NCBI GenBank assembly: GCA_025526995.1
Contig: JAHLKG010000014.1
Span: 558,001 to 622,000 of the forward strand
DNA from: Powellomyces hirtus
Lineage: Eukaryota; Chytridiomycota; Chytridiomycetes; Spizellomycetales; Powellomycetaceae
Length of the DNA stretch: 64,000 nt
Direction of reading: 5' to 3'
Position 1 is the first letter of the stretch; every line of letters begins with the position of its first letter. The translations under genes and the position numbers were made by a program. The notes under the pieces were generated by a model that saw only the letters and a program-made list of their open reading frames with translations, made no database searches and was not told the origin of the DNA. Shown piece after piece: positions 41,806 through 53,778 of the stretch.

Positions 41806-42148
41806 CCCCCCTTAGATTCGCAACTATCTCTTAGACTCAAATCTCTTCAGCGAGGCGAAGCTTGCCTAAGCCGGGCGGCGGGGGGTTAACGGATGCTGAC
41901 GTGGTTGTGGGAAGATGAGGCTGGGGAGGCGGCCCTGGCATGGGTCGCGTCGCGGTAGTCTCCGACGGGTAGTCTCTGCCCTTTGTGGTGCGCGAAGTTG
42001 TCGGAAAGTCTATTTCTCTCTTCGCAGGGGCCCTAGATGAATCACAAGTAGCTTCCTCCATGCGGATTTTGATAAGTAACATCTGCTGCGCTCCGTAGGG
42101 GATGAAACACTAACACCTGAATTTCCGAGCGTTCCCAAGCAGGTCAAG

Positions 42149-42159
42149 CCTTTAAAAGG
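42149..42159 (+). promoter_or_regulatory. TATA-like box of the antisense gene (copy 2)
   Basis: CCTTTAAAAGG, identical to copy 1, 105 bp before the ATG at 42264. Pyrimidine-rich and (CA)n sequence lies between. Confidence 0.5.
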
Positions 42160-42263
42160 TACTGCCTGTTGAATCTCCCCCCTCTCGCTCTTCTTTCCTT
42201 TGTAGCTCGACACACACACATCACACACACACACGCACATCTATACATACATACACAAACAAC

Positions 42264-43003
42264 ATGGCCGACGTCGCCAACAACTCTCCTTTCCCCTCCG
42301 ACACCACCACCGCGGGCAAGCGCCGGCCCGTCCAACAACTCGCAAAAGGCGCAACCAAGCGGGCCCAGCCTGCCCGGGAAAGTAGGGGTCAGTGCTCATC
42401 CTTGGTTGTGGCAACTCGTCTCATGTTCTCCGTCTTCCCTTGTTATCTACAGGACCCCTCGGTCCATGAAAAGTCCACCCCCAAGAGGTCGGCCGACTTG
42501 CCTTCTTGCTGGAAATGCCGCCGTTTCCGCAAGAGCAAGATGTTCATGTCGGAATGCCACCATCTGGTGTACCGGCCCTGCATCGTGGCGGCGGCCAACG
42601 ACACGGTATGTTCCCCCTGTGCTGAGAGGCGGCCTGATGTCTCCCTAACGGTGTGGTTCCTTTGTTCCTTTGCTTTCCAGAACGACGGCCCTCAGGGCCA
42701 GTTGACGTGCAGCGCCCCCCACTGCGACCGGGTCCTCTTCTTTGCGGCCATCCCCGCCGGGTGCCAGTTCGCTGGCTGCAACCATGTCGGAGCGGACCTC
42801 CGCATGTTCCCATGCGACCACCTCCACTGCATGGGCCACGTCCGCGTGTAAGTAGTACTCTTCGGCCTGCTGCTGTCTTACCTGACTAACTCAGCTCTCT
42901 TTGCAGCGAGATGAACGTGGCAAATTACACCCCCCTCCGGTGTGGGTTGGGCGACCGGTGCCACGGCAATCGGTCCCAATTCTCCTTCACCAAGCTTGGT
43001 TGA
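42264..43003 (+). CDS. Antisense RING-like Cys/His-rich protein inside Gypsy-A (copy 2)
   Basis: Same gene as at 13921-14668. Exons 42264-42377, 42453-42605, 42681-42847, 42907-43003 (176 aa). Intron 2 (GTATGT...TTCCAG, 75 bp) and intron 3 (GTAAGT...TTGCAG, 59 bp) are sound. The intron 1 donor is GAAAGT here where copy 1 has GTGAGT. Exons 2-4 have the same lengths as in copy 1 (153, 167, 97 bp) with substitutions but no indels. One RING ligand is lost: CHHLVYRPC replaces CHHLVCRPC. Skipping intron 1 splicing would keep the frame (75 bp, no stop). This copy is probably impaired; the comparison between copies is what supports the gene model. Confidence 0.7.
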
Positions 43004-43261
43004 TTAGTTCTTCCCCCCCCCCCCCCCCCCTTTCTTGTATATACTTTCGAATGTTGTCCGTTGCTCCCTTGGGGCCTGGCCCTCGGGCCGTAATCAAGAC
43101 CAGTACCAAAATCTCATCGCTGTACTTGCCTTCTCATCGCTGTGCTCCCTTGAGCCTTGTAGCATTTTGTATGCGTCCGCTGTGTCCAATGTCACTCGGC
43201 TTCCTCCCGGCTATGGTGCTCATGGTAGATGCCCTGCATCACACTTTCCCATTGGGGAGAC

Positions 43262-44228
43262 CGCTCAGCAGTTCCCCGGCCATCGTCCAACGATGCCGGT
43301 ATCTCACCTAGTGAGGTCTACTGCCTCGCAGTCTTCGGCTCATTGCCCAGCGAGATATGCTGCCCAGCAGCCTTTGGCCATCGTCCAACGATGCCGGCAT
43401 CTCACCTAGTGAGGTCTACTGCCTCGCAGTCTTCGGCTCATTGCCCAGCAATCCCAGCATCTTGCCCAGCGAGATATGCTGCCCATCAGCCTTCGGCCAC
43501 TGTCCAACAATGCCGGCATCTCACCTTGTGAGGTCTACTGCCTCGCAGTCTTCGGCTCATTGCCCAGCGATCCCGGCATCTTGCCCAGCAAGATATGCTG
43601 CCCAGCAGCCTTCGGCCATCATCCAACGATGCCAGCATCTCACCTCGTGAGGTCTACTGCCTTGCAGTCTTCGGCTCATTGCCCAGCGATCCCAGCATCT
43701 CGCCCAGCGAGGTATGTCACCCAGCGACCTTTGGCCCATCGTCAAACGATGCCGGTATCTTGGCCGAAGCCCTTCTCTTCCCCTTTGTGTGGGTATGTAC
43801 TGCAGCCATGGTCCCTGCGGGTCTCGAGGTACGCTGCCATGCAAATCTGGTGCCGGTCACCTTGCATCAGCAGTCGGTCGATGCCCAGCATCACCCTTCT
43901 CACCCAGTGAGGTATGCCACCCAGCGGCCTTCGGCCCATCGTCAAACGATGCCGGTATCTTGGCCGAAGCCCTTCTCTTCCCCTTCGCGTAGGTATGTAC
44001 CACGGCCATGGTCCCCGCGGGTCTCGCGGTACGCCGCCATGCAAATCTGGTGCCAGTCACCTTGCATCGGCAAGCCGTCTGCTCATCGCCCAGCGATCCC
44101 GGCATCTCACCCAGTGAGGTACGCTGCCCAGCAGCCTTTGGCCATCGTCCAACGATGCCGGCATCTTGCCCAGCAAGGTATGCTGCCCAGCAGCCTTCGG
44201 CCATTGTCCAACGATGCCGGAATCTCGC
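43262..44228. repeat. Hairpin array of Gypsy-A copy 2
   Basis: The reverse-strand counterpart of 12888-13665, about 190 bp longer. Small inverted repeats with CCA, CTA or CTC loops: CATCGT-CCA-ACGATG, CTCAC-CTA-GTGAG, ACTGC-CTC-GCAGT, and an exact 7-bp arm pair ATCTTGC-CCA-GCAAGAT near 43578. Unit number differs from copy 1, so the array expands and contracts. Confidence 0.85.
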
Positions 44229-44289
44229 ACTATAATGTCCTCTACCTCAAGTAGCATCTCTCTTGTTAATTTACGTTACAGCTTGCTAT

Positions 44290-47200
44290 CTAGGTTCTCT
44301 TACGTCGCCTGGCTGCTAGCCTTTGGCCGCGGTCCTCTCCGGAGTGCTCCCGGAGCCATTCTTCCAGTGAGATCGTTCCCTTCAGGTGTGCATACAGCTC
44401 CCACGTGTTCTGAGTGTTGTCGTAACCTGTCCACTTGACTAGGAACTGCTCGGTGTTCCTGTGCCATCTGGCATTTAGGATCCTGTCCACTTGATAGGTC
44501 TCCTGACCGTCTTCGTCCTTCTCGGGCTCAGGCGGGCGTGACCTGTCTGTACGGGGTACCACCCGGGTCGTGGTAACGTCTCAGAATGCTGACATGAAAG
44601 ACTGGGTGCAACCCGGTGAACTCCTTGGGTAGTTTGAGCTCGTAGATGTCAGGATGCGGGCCCTTGCTGCGTACTGTGAATGGTCCAATCCATTGCTCAG
44701 CCAGCTTTTTGTTCCTTGTGGTGACGCTGGTAATCGCGATACCCTCACAATGGAGTAAGACCTTGTCACCCTCTTGGTATGCTTCCGTGTGTTTCTTGCA
44801 GTCGTAGTACTTTGCCTGCTGGTCCTGTGCGTCTCCGGGCCGTTGCTGCACGATGCGGCCCACGTCGGCGAATTCCTTAATCCGTCTCTCCACGGCGGTT
44901 TGTGCCGATTGCCTTATCATCTCTCCGGGGTTAGGTGCTACCCATTGGTTTGGTACCTGGGGAACGCGGCCTAGGTCAATCTCGAAAGGGGATAGTCCCG
45001 TCGACGTCTGCGGCATTCGGTTGTAGTTGTACTCGAGTGTGGGGAGTAAACTCTTCCAGTTGGAGCCGGCATAGTCAAGAAAGGGGCCTATGATTCCCTT
45101 GATTGTCTTGATGGCGTTCTCCGCCTTGCTGTTGGTCTGTTGGTGTCGTGCCGACGAGAGTTCTTGCTTGACGTCGAGTGCCCGCATGAGGTACCACCAG
45201 AATTCTGATAGCCACTTGGGCTCCCGATCGCTCACTATGGTGTGGGGTAACCCCGTGTGGCAAAATGCCTGTTCCAGAAAGAGTTGAGCCGTCTCCTGAG
45301 CTGTAGCGCGTGTGTTACTAGGTAGAAGTATCACGCGGCATGAAAGGTAGTCAACGATGAGGAGTACGGCGTCTGCCGTCTTGGTCAGTCTCTCGCCAGT
45401 GTGGTGCGGAGGGTTCTTCGTCACGTCAGGCTCTACCCGAGGTTCCCCCCCCCCTAGAGCCTGACGTGGGGAAGAATATATCCATGCCGATTTGTTGCCA
45501 ACGAACGTCGGGGATTGGTAAGCTGCAGAGGAAACCGATCAGTGCGGTTCGCTTGTGATGTTGGCAGGTAGGGCAGGTGCGGACATATTGGTACACATCC
45601 CGTTCCATGTGGGGCCAGTATTATGACTCCAGAAGTTTGGCGAGCGTCTGTTGGACACCGGAGTGACCACCGTTTGCGAGGGAGTCATGATGAATCTGAA
45701 GGAGTGGCCCCCGCAAGCTGTCGGGGACGTACGGACAGTCATGGTACATCAAGAATCGGTGCGGAGGGGAGTCCACTGTCCAGAATCAGCGTGCATGGCC
45801 GGATAGGTTCTCCGGGGGACTGTTGATGGTTAGTAAGATGTTTTGGCCAAAATCATCCAATGTGAGCGCTTGGGTCCAGTCCGCATCGGTCGGCATGTGT
45901 GTCGTGACGGGCTTCTCCGTCTGCACAATGGTGGTGACCACATCAATCTTGGCCTGGCAGGTTGCACACTTGGGGGCGTAAGTCGGGTCGCGACTGAGGA
46001 AGTCGGCGATCGAATTCCATGTGCCGGGGAGGTATTCCACTGAGAAATCGAACTGTTGGAGGAACTCGACCCAGCCTGCTTGGCGACGTGACAGGTGGGG
46101 TTGTGCCTGGAGGTAGATCAGGGATTTGTGGTCAACAAACGCGCGGAATGGGCGGCTGATGAGGTAATGGCGGTTGGCGCGTATGGATTTGACTAGTCCC
46201 AGCAGTTCTTGTTCATGCACGGGGTATCGGGTCTCGGCGGGTTGCATCTTGCGGGAGTAATATGTCACCGGGCGAAGTTGCGGAAGGTTGGCTAAGCCCG
46301 ATTTGGTGGTTGGTAGTGGCTGAGGGTAAGAGAAATCCCCTTTGGCTGGCTGAGCCAGCCATCCGCCGTAGGCGTAGCCTGATGCGTCCGTGAACAAGTA
46401 GGTGTTGAGCGCCGGGTTGAAGTACGCTAGGGTGGGTGCCGAGGAGCATAATTCCTTTAAGCGATTAAACGCTGGATCTTCCTCGTCACCCCACTGCCAT
46501 GGGCGGTTGCCGGATTGCAAGTTCTTTAGTGGCAGGGCAATCTGTGCATACTTGGGAATGTATTCCTTGACGTAGTTGACGAGGCCCATGAAGCTAAGAA
46601 GCTCCAGGGAGTTGGTCGGGCGAGGTCGTTCCTGGACCGCGGTCACCTTGGAGGGGGCAATACTCAGGCCATCCTTCCTGACTCGGTGGCCGCAGAACTC
46701 GACTTTGTCAACAGCCCATTGACAGTTACTGGGTTTGACGTGAAGGCGATGTTCTGCCAAGGTCTTGAGGATCTCGTCAACGTGGTGAATGTGCGAATTC
46801 ATGTTGGTGCTGAATATGAGAATATCGTCGAGGTATGAGATCACGTAGACGTCGTACTTGTCGCCCAAGAGTTTGTTGGTGAGTCGCTGGAATGTAGCAG
46901 GTGCATTAGTTAAGCTGAAAGGTAGAACATTGTATTCGAAGTGTCCAAAACGGGTTCGGAACGCTGTTTTCTCCCTATCTTCCGGTCGAATCATGATGCA
47001 GTGATACGCGTTGCGGATGTCGATCACGGTAAATACCCGCATGTTGACAAGCCTGTCACGCAGTTCCGAGAGGTTCGGAAGTGGCATGGCATCCTTGTGG
47101 GTCATCTTGTTCAGTGCCCGGTAGTCAATGCAGCAGCGTAAGCCGCCGTCCTTTTTTGGGGCAAATAGGACGGGCGCGCCCCACGGCCTGCGAGAGTGTG

Positions 47201-48227
47201 AGATCCAACCCTTGTCCATTAAGCGCTGCATCTGCTGGCTGAGCTCGTCCAATTTGTCCGGGCTCAAATGTCAGAGTGGCTGCATCACGGGCTTCGAGCC
47301 GGGTTTGAGCCAAATGGTGAAATTGTCCTCGCCTCGATCCGGAGGCATGCCTGACTGCTCGGTGAATAACGTCGTGACGTATTTCTCTAGGGTCGGTCGG
47401 AGTGGATGGTCAGTTGCCAGCGCCTCTAGCGGGTCCTCTTGATCTGCCACCTTGGCTTTGGCGTTGGTGTGGCGTCTCTCCTCCAAGATTGCCCTCTTCT
47501 TGACGTCGACCGTCCGTACAAATTGAGCCTCTATGACTGGAAACGCATCTACGATGTGTACCTCAAAGACTCCAGTGATCTCGCCCTTCTTCATCAAGCG
47601 TTTCCATTGCTTGGCTGTGTAGATTCCCTCTGCATTGAGTGCCGGCTTCGCCGGCTCGAATCTGCGGGGCCGTATCTCTCGTGGGGAGAGCAGGCGGGCG
47701 GCGCATGCGGACAGTGCTTCCCAATGGCGATTAGTCAATTTGGCTCGAAGGCTGAGGGTCTGGCCATTGTGGTAAAACGTCATTGTTGGGAAGCCTCCTT
47801 GATTGAAAAGCCCTCGGACGTCCAATCCCAATATGAATGGTAAGCCAAGTATGACATCGACCCTGATTGGTGCGACCACAAATGGTACGGTGTCTTCCCG
47901 GTAGGTAATCTTCTCCTCGGTCAACACCGAGAGGTCCCCACATGTCATCTTCATTGCACCATAGTTTCCCACTCTATCACCCCATCGGACCTCCAGCGGA
48001 GTTGGAGAGGTGTAGGTCCAGAGGCCATGCTTGGCTGCCCAAGTGTCGCTGATGATCAGGGTGTTACACCCGGTATCGATTAGGATGTGGGCAAAGTGCC
48101 CTTGTATCTTTCCGTGAACCACAAATGTCTTCCTGTGGATGCAGGGTCCCGGCCTGTCCGAGGGGATCTTGTCTTGCATCCAGGGTTGGGGTACTGAGAC
48201 GGTGCAAACGTTCAGCACCCGGGACAA
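44290..48227 (-). pseudogene. pol: Gypsy-A pol (copy 2), broken
   Basis: Pieces 48227-47271 (protease and linker), 47267-45786 (RT and RNase H), 45608-45426 (integrase zinc finger), 45424-44528 (integrase core) and 44562-44290 (chromodomain). The stop at 47268-47270 is TGA where copy 1 has CGG, both changes being transitions at a CpG. Another TGA at 45783-45785 replaces CGA, and a C-run near 45450 shifts the frame. RT retains YLDD and integrase retains DDE-region residues. The pattern suggests decay by C-to-T change; no activity expected. Confidence 0.92.
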
Positions 48228-49423
48228 AAATCCGAGCTGTTGACTGAGCCCCCGTCGCTGACCGCGTCATCCCCAGACTCTTTGGTGATCTCTACAGGGG
48301 CAGCAAACATTCTATGCTCACCAGTCTTACCTTTACCTGCTGAGCACCCACGGGCATAGTGCCCCTTGCCTCCGCAGTTGAAACATTTGTTGCGTTCACG
48401 ACGTTCGTTATAGGTGATGCGCTTGCGGTCTGAGATCCCTCGGTGGTTGTCCGTACCGCGCGTGGGACGACCTGAGCCATAGGGGGTGTGGCGTCCCCTT
48501 TCTCGTGCTTGATAGTTCCCTCGATGTACCTGAGCCAGCTGGACTGCAGCGTACTGACGTCTCCTTCCGTCGGGGGTTACCTGCGCGACATTGTCCGCAT
48601 AGCCTCGAATCCTGTAGCATAGTAGAGCTTTGTTCTGTAGCTCGGTGATCGGGATCTCGGCGCCATTATTCCTCATGATTGCAGCATAGCAGTGGTCCCG
48701 GATGCGCTGGCCGACATGGTTGGTCGAGAATCCCGTCAAGAAATAGTCACGTTCTTGCCTTGGGGTAAGCCGCTCCTTGTCGTCGAGCGTTGCGATCTGG
48801 GCCCGAAGGGTATTGAACTTGGCAATATACTCCGATATGCTATTAGTGAAAACTAGCCGCTTCATCTTTGCTTCTACGGTGTTTCGTAAGTTGGCGGGGT
48901 AGAAGCGGATGCGGAGGATCCTCGTGAATTCTTCCAATGTTGTGGGCTGGTCACCGGCATCTCTGAGCATTTGCCACCATTTGTCGACGGTTTCCTTGAG
49001 GTACCCCGAGATGTGGTGGACGTCCTGGTGGTCCGTCCTGAAGTCGGTTGCCTCAAGGTAGCGCGTGTGGACCTTCAAGAACTCATCGACCTTTGACACC
49101 ATTTCTTCACTGTTCCCTTTTCCGTCGAAGTGTGTCAGCTGCTTGCAAAGGTTCTCACGGCGTTCCTTCTCGGCTTGCATTTGTGCGCGGTTTTCTTCCG
49201 CCAGGATGATGTCGACATGCGGTGTTGCAACCGCTGATTGGACTGGAGTTGGAATCTTTGAGAGAAGGGCTTTGAAGCGGGCCTCTCCCATTGCAATCTG
49301 TTCCTGCAGTAGGCGTTGGGTCTCCGTCAATTGTGCAGCTAACATTGCGACGGGGTTGTCAATCGGTGTGTTGACTTTGGGTTCTCCTACTGCCATTGGG
49401 CTGCTCAGGGTGCTACGTGCCAT
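48212..49423 (-). CDS. gag: Gypsy-A gag (copy 2), intact
   Basis: A complete 403-aa Gag starting MARSTLSSPMAVG at 49423, 28 bp inside the primer site. A coiled-coil-like N-terminal helix, capsid region (KWWQMLRDAGDQPTTLEEF) and CCHC knuckle (CFNCGGKGHYARGC) are present. It overlaps the start of pol by 16 bp in the -1 frame, as in copy 1. Because pol is broken here, this Gag could only serve other elements. Confidence 0.9.
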   Translation of the reverse strand: MARSTLSSPMAVGEPKVNTPIDNPVAMLAAQLTETQRLLQEQIAMGEARFKALLSKIPTPVQSAVATPHVDIILAEENRAQMQAEKERRENLCKQLTHFDGKGNSEEMVSKVDEFLKVHTRYLEATDFRTDHQDVHHISGYLKETVDKWWQMLRDAGDQPTTLEEFTRILRIRFYPANLRNTVEAKMKRLVFTNSISEYIAKFNTLRAQIATLDDKERLTPRQERDYFLTGFSTNHVGQRIRDHCYAAIMRNNGAEIPITELQNKALLCYRIRGYADNVAQVTPDGRRRQYAAVQLAQVHRGNYQARERGRHTPYGSGRPTRGTDNHRGISDRKRITYNERRERNKCFNCGGKGHYARGCSAGKGKTGEHRMFAAPVEITKESGDDAVSDGGSVNSSDFCPGC

Positions 49424-49437
49424 TGTTGTTGTCTACA

Positions 49438-49451
49438 GGGTGGTGCTACCA
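49438..49451 (-). other. Gypsy-A primer binding site (copy 2)
   Basis: On the minus strand TGGTAGCACCACCC, next to the 5' LTR, as in copy 1. Confidence 0.7.
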
Positions 49452-49726
49452 TGTAATAATACTAGGTCCGTTGCCAGAGTCTAGTCTTCTATTCGGGAAT
49501 TCCCTCGCCCTAATTCTACTGTAAGATCTCTAAGTCTTGAATACGCCCTCGTCGGAGTATTGCTAGTTTTCTTCTGGACCGCGAGGCGGTCCTGGTCACG
49601 TGATGGCCATCCGTGGCCATCTCTGAGGTCTACTACTCTTCGGGATGCTGACGCTAGCATCCATCTCGCTCGGGGCCCTTCCCGATGCGTATCTAGGCTT
49701 AGGCTGGCGAGCCACGCCTCAATACA
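49452..49726 (-). repeat. Gypsy-A 5' LTR (copy 2)
   Basis: 275 bp. The outer end reads CTCAATACA (plus strand) instead of CTCATTACA. The TGTGG target duplication follows at 49727. Confidence 0.95.
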
Positions 49727-49731
49727 TGTGG

Positions 49732-50550
49732 TGAGCAACGTCAGCAGCGCAGCATGTCCCGGGTCGGCCCTGGGAGTCTCTAGCCAATCGCGACGCGATA
49801 CTGGGTGCCACAGCACACACGTGCTTGATTGATTTGATTCAAAGATGAGGACGGGAGCGTCTAGCCAATCGGGACGCAATACTGGGTGGCGCAGCACACA
49901 CTAGTCAGGCAAGTCATAATGGACCGGAGAGGGTAATCATGCTAAGCCTGCATCTGCTAAGCCCACGTGGTTATGAGAAGTCAGATTTTCCGGCCACGGG
50001 TTGCGTCTGCATTGCGAGGTATTCCTCACCGCTTTTTGCCATCCTATCTCTAGTCCATGCTCCTGCAACTTCCCCCAAGGCTCTCCGGAAGTGTGCTGCT
50101 GAGAACACCTGGATTGCTGAAGACCGCTCTGTCGTCTGGAAGTGGTTTAAGCAAGCTGACGACCAGGAGCAGGAGGCCTTGTTCATGCAGCAGTCACTGC
50201 ACCATATCCTGAACGCCAAATGGGAACGGCACTTGCGGGAACGGCTGTGGCAAGCGTGCGGTGGCTCTTTAATTCTGAATTCTGAATGGAAATCAACGCG
50301 CGTTCCATCACTTATGTCATAGGGTCTGCCTGCTTACGCAATGCAGCGTCGCTCTGGCCTTCCTTCCTTCCCTGTGTTTTTTTTTCCCCTGGTCCTATAT
50401 CTTTCATCGCTGCTGTCACGCCTTCAAGGAAAACTAACCGCCGTTCTCAAAAATCAAACAGTAACTGTCCTTGCTGGTTGGTCTTCGGTGGAGCCCTGTA
50501 TCGTTTCCCACTTCGACTTTGCCATCATTGCTATCCCGCTTTCATCCACA
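49732..50550. other. Intergenic region upstream of the ankyrin gene
   Basis: No gene supported. A direct repeat (GTCTAGCCAATCG-GACGC-ATACTGGGTG, near 49790 and 49858) separates the transposon from the promoter of the next gene. A pyrimidine-rich stretch (50360-50410) may lie near its transcription start. Confidence 0.5.
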
Positions 50551-52351
50551 ATGTCAGACGATGCATCCCCAGACAACAAGAGGGAAGGGTCGCGAACAAA
50601 GAAGTTTGCCAAAGGGTTCCTTACACAGCGATTACGATCCCTCTCTTCCCCACCGGTTCCACTGAAACTCGATCTCGGCTCGCTCGATGCGTCCACTGGC
50701 TCACGTCCATCCAGCGGAGACTCTAACAAATCCCTCACAAGCTCCATTCCCGAAAGCCCTACCGCCGAATCCCCCAACCCATTTCAACGAGGAAGGAGAG
50801 GGAGTATGGGCAGCGTTTCCATGAAACGCAGTGCCAGCGGGCCGCCGAGCTGGGGAGGAAGACGGGAACCGCCTCAGTCGAACGCCGTCACTCTTTTGGG
50901 CGAGTTCAAGCAGATGGACATCAAACCACAAAGACAGCGGAAGGTGCTGGTGGCGCTCGAGAGAAAGAGACTTGCTTCCGAACAGAAAGAGAAGGCGGAC
51001 AAGCGGAAAGTTTCGGTAGGCGTGCGTGAGAAACTGAAAAACGGTAGGTGACAGCCGCGAAGGAAGCAGAGAGAAATGTGGTATTTGGTCGTCTTAAATT
51101 GTCGCAGGGGACGTGAATAAATAGCTGCAGCCTGTAGCGCACTTGATGGAATAAGCAGTGACGAGAGGGAGGAGAGGAGGAACAAGGCACTCGGCAATGG
51201 CAGCGGTTGCATTGTCAAAGCTTGATGACTGATGATTAGTTTTTATGATTTTCAAGCCGTAAGAACAGGTAAAGACGACAAGAGAAGCGCATTGTCATCA
51301 AAGCTGCAAGCGTTTTTGAAACAAAAGAAAAGCAAGCGGACCAGACAAGGTGTGGCTCCGATTCGATACTGAGAGACAACGTGCTGAAATAGCTCACACA
51401 AAACGTTTCAGAGGACTTTCATCTACTGCTAATGGCTGTACATGATCATCAATCGTCGGTTGCGTGTTCGTTGCTCAATGATATGTCACCAGCGCTTTTC
51501 GCAAAAGGCATTCTTCGCGAGGCCAACAAAATCTTTCTGCTTGCCATGGCAAATGCGATGGAACCTGTTTGCACGATCATGATGGACAAAGGATTTCCGG
51601 CGGACGTCAATGCCCCGGTCATCAAATCCGAAGACTCGCTGTTTACAGCTCCCTCGTATTTCATGCTGTGTGTCGGCCTCCGGCTGCACAATCTGGTGTT
51701 CCACATGATTCAGGTAGAAAATCGCCTTCCAGCCCGCAGCCGGCATCCCAACACCTGTTGCTAAACCTTCTATCTGCGACTGTTGGCAGCATCACCGGGT
51801 TAAGGTCAACGCTGACTGGTATGGGGTAACGGCACTCCACGTAGCAGCATCCAAAGGCTCTCTCACTGTCGTCAACATGCTTCTTGAGCAAGGAGCGAAT
51901 CCGCGGCAGGGTATTCCAGTCGCCAATTTCCGCCTCTTGCGGAAGCTGAAAAACGCCCAGCCGAAAGACAAGACCGCGGCAATCATAAACTTCTCGCGAC
52001 TGTCAACAGCGCAGCGAAGTCCAACGAATTCGATAAACGGCCCTTCGACACCGCCTCCGGCAGCTGAACATGTAAACGCTATTGATATTGCCCTGATTCT
52101 GCAAGATCAAGAAATGGTCAATGTGCTTTTGGCAAGGTGAGTCGTCGGATCCACAATCTGTTTAGTTCTGGCAGTTGATCCATGAGGGTCAACACCGTTC
52201 CGCAGATCCCCATTGAAATCACATTTCATGAAACAGGATGAAACCTTCGAAGCTGTCAGCGTCATCACTCCACCTCTTGCAACAAGCAGACATGGAGCTC
52301 GGCAAGATGAGCGTTGGTTCAACGGGCGTTGGCTCGCAACGTAGGCCATAA
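50551..52351 (+). CDS. Ankyrin-repeat protein with Ser/Pro-rich N-terminus
   Basis: Function unknown; ankyrin repeats usually mediate protein binding. Proposed exons: 50551-51043, 51412-51713, 51790-52136, 52237-52351 (418 aa). All junction phases agree. Introns 2 and 3 (76 and 100 bp) are well formed; intron 1 is long (368 bp) and less certain. Residues 1-130 are basic and Ser/Pro-rich and probably disordered. A Lys/Glu-rich helix (KVLVALERKRLASEQKEKADKR split by charged runs) follows. Exon 2 encodes helical repeats (DFHLLLMAVHDHQSS, IFLLAMANAMEPVCTIMMDKG). Exon 3 has a clear ankyrin unit: YGVTALHVAASKGSLTVVNM, LLEQGANPRQG. I see no membrane segment or catalytic domain. The ATG at 50551 is preferred over an upstream in-frame ATG (50341) whose reading is T-rich and unlike protein. 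Confidence 0.75.
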
Positions 52352-53340
52352 GAACAATTTCTTATTCCAGTGTACCCCAACCTTCCCTCCCTGCTGACAT
52401 CCGGTGCTCTTCCCTGTCACGCGTCAGCCATTTGGCAAACTCTCGAATTTTAGATACACGCTGACGCGCACCCTTCACCTGTATACTCCTTGCGACTCGC
52501 GCGAACTCTTATATTTAAGATTTACTTGGGCGTGAGGTCAGCGGTCAATCTCTTTTAAATATTTCAAAGCCAATCAAAACGAGTGCCGGTCCATTGGGTC
52601 CATGAGTTTGTCGAAACGCGTGCCGGTGGATCTGGCCTCGCAACCAGCATCATCAGCAACTCTCTCTCCCCACAACCCTCCGTCGCCTCTTCCAATTGAG
52701 ACTACCACCACGGCCGCTTCAACCTCGTCACATCCATACCGCGCCTTCCGCCAGCTCCCGTCGCTAGCCCACCTTCGAAAAGGGCCGGCTACAGGACGTC
52801 AAATCGGCCTCGCAAAAAATCACTCTCGTCGACTTGTGACTTCCTGACTAACTGTGGGACTGACAATGGATCTGGTGTCGATACAACCTTTTGACACTTC
52901 TGTGCCGCAATCCGAGTATTGTTGTAGACAATGTCACACATGGCGAACATGGCACGACTTTGATTTGCGGGAGAAAAAAGAAAAACAAACCCAAGATATG
53001 CAGAGCTTGTAAGGAGGCAGAGCGAGAGAAGCAGCGGCAGCAGTCGCAGCGGAGGAAACAGCAGCAGCAGCAACAACAAGAGTAAGGGCAGCAGCTGCTG
53101 CAACAGTGGCAGTTGCAGTGCCAGCAGCAGTGAAGTGCCAGCAGCAGTGGCTTCAGCAGTGGCAGAAACAAGAGTGGTGGCAGCAGCCACAGCCGATCGG
53201 CGCTAGACAAAGCATTCCTGAAAAATGGATGTAGGATCTCATGTGTTGCGTGGCGCCACCTGAAGAAAACGGTAGATAGGCCTGTTTTTGTCCCGGAAGC
53301 CAAGTTTAAGGCTTAACGACTTGAATACATTCTCACATCT
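52352..53340. other. Intergenic, with a short ORF and a CAG-rich tract
   Basis: An 81-codon frame (52602-52847, MSLSKRVPVDLASQP...) is possible but has no domain and no supporting neighbours. 53040-53200 is rich in CAG/CAGCAG and reads as poly-Gln or poly-Ser/Ala in different frames, so it is a simple repeat rather than evidence of a gene. Confidence 0.45.
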
Positions 53341-53737
53341 CATACGTCCAGCTACACACCTCATTCCGTGTCCTCTGCATCACAGTAGACGAGCTAACCC
53401 CAAGGGATACGTTTACCGACAGTCTGGTTGAGTTACGGTCATTCCCCCGCAAAGTACATTCACCTGTACTAGCCGAATTCTCCAATAGATTCATAATGGA
53501 TGACCGGTCATGAAAGCTTGGCGTCCCAGCGACTACGATGACACGGGCGCACCTTGGTGGCATCGGTGCCACATGTGGCGCCCGTATACAGATTTTCACG
53601 GTTGACAGAGGAGGAAGAAGCACGGCAAGACCTGCCATGAATGCAGGGAAGGACAACGACAACGAGACCGACAACGAAATCAACAACAACACTAAGTCTC
53701 AACCATCCTGCCGACCACTTTTATTTTGACCTCCGGG
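53341..53737 (+). pseudogene. Unassigned coding-like fragment
   Basis: From about 53350 a frame reads FRVLCITVDELTPRDTFTD, then LVELRSFPRKVHSPVLAEFS to TGA near 53510; a second frame (LGVPATTMTRAHLGGIGATC...) continues to 53727. Composition looks protein-like but I recognise no family. It lies among transposon fragments and is probably a broken element gene. Confidence 0.3.
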
Positions 53738-53778
53738 GGTTCCAACTACCTTTTCCCTACCTTTGCTCCTTGGGGGCG

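Larger units (their letters stand above)
41532..49726 (-). mobile_element. Gypsy-A copy 2, minus strand (8,195 bp) with TGTGG target duplication
   Basis: Full-length: 5' LTR 49452-49726, primer site, gag, pol, hairpin array, antisense gene, polypurine tract, 3' LTR 41532-41805. TGTGG flanks both sides (41527-41531 and 49727-49731), fixing the ends. I count about 19 differences between the LTRs, so it is older than copy 1. Pol is broken by several stops and a frameshift; gag is intact. Confidence 0.95.

Noticed and set aside
52602..52847. 81-codon ORF as a host gene
   Set aside because: Ser/Pro/Thr-rich with no domain, splice partners or conserved neighbours. Left as intergenic.
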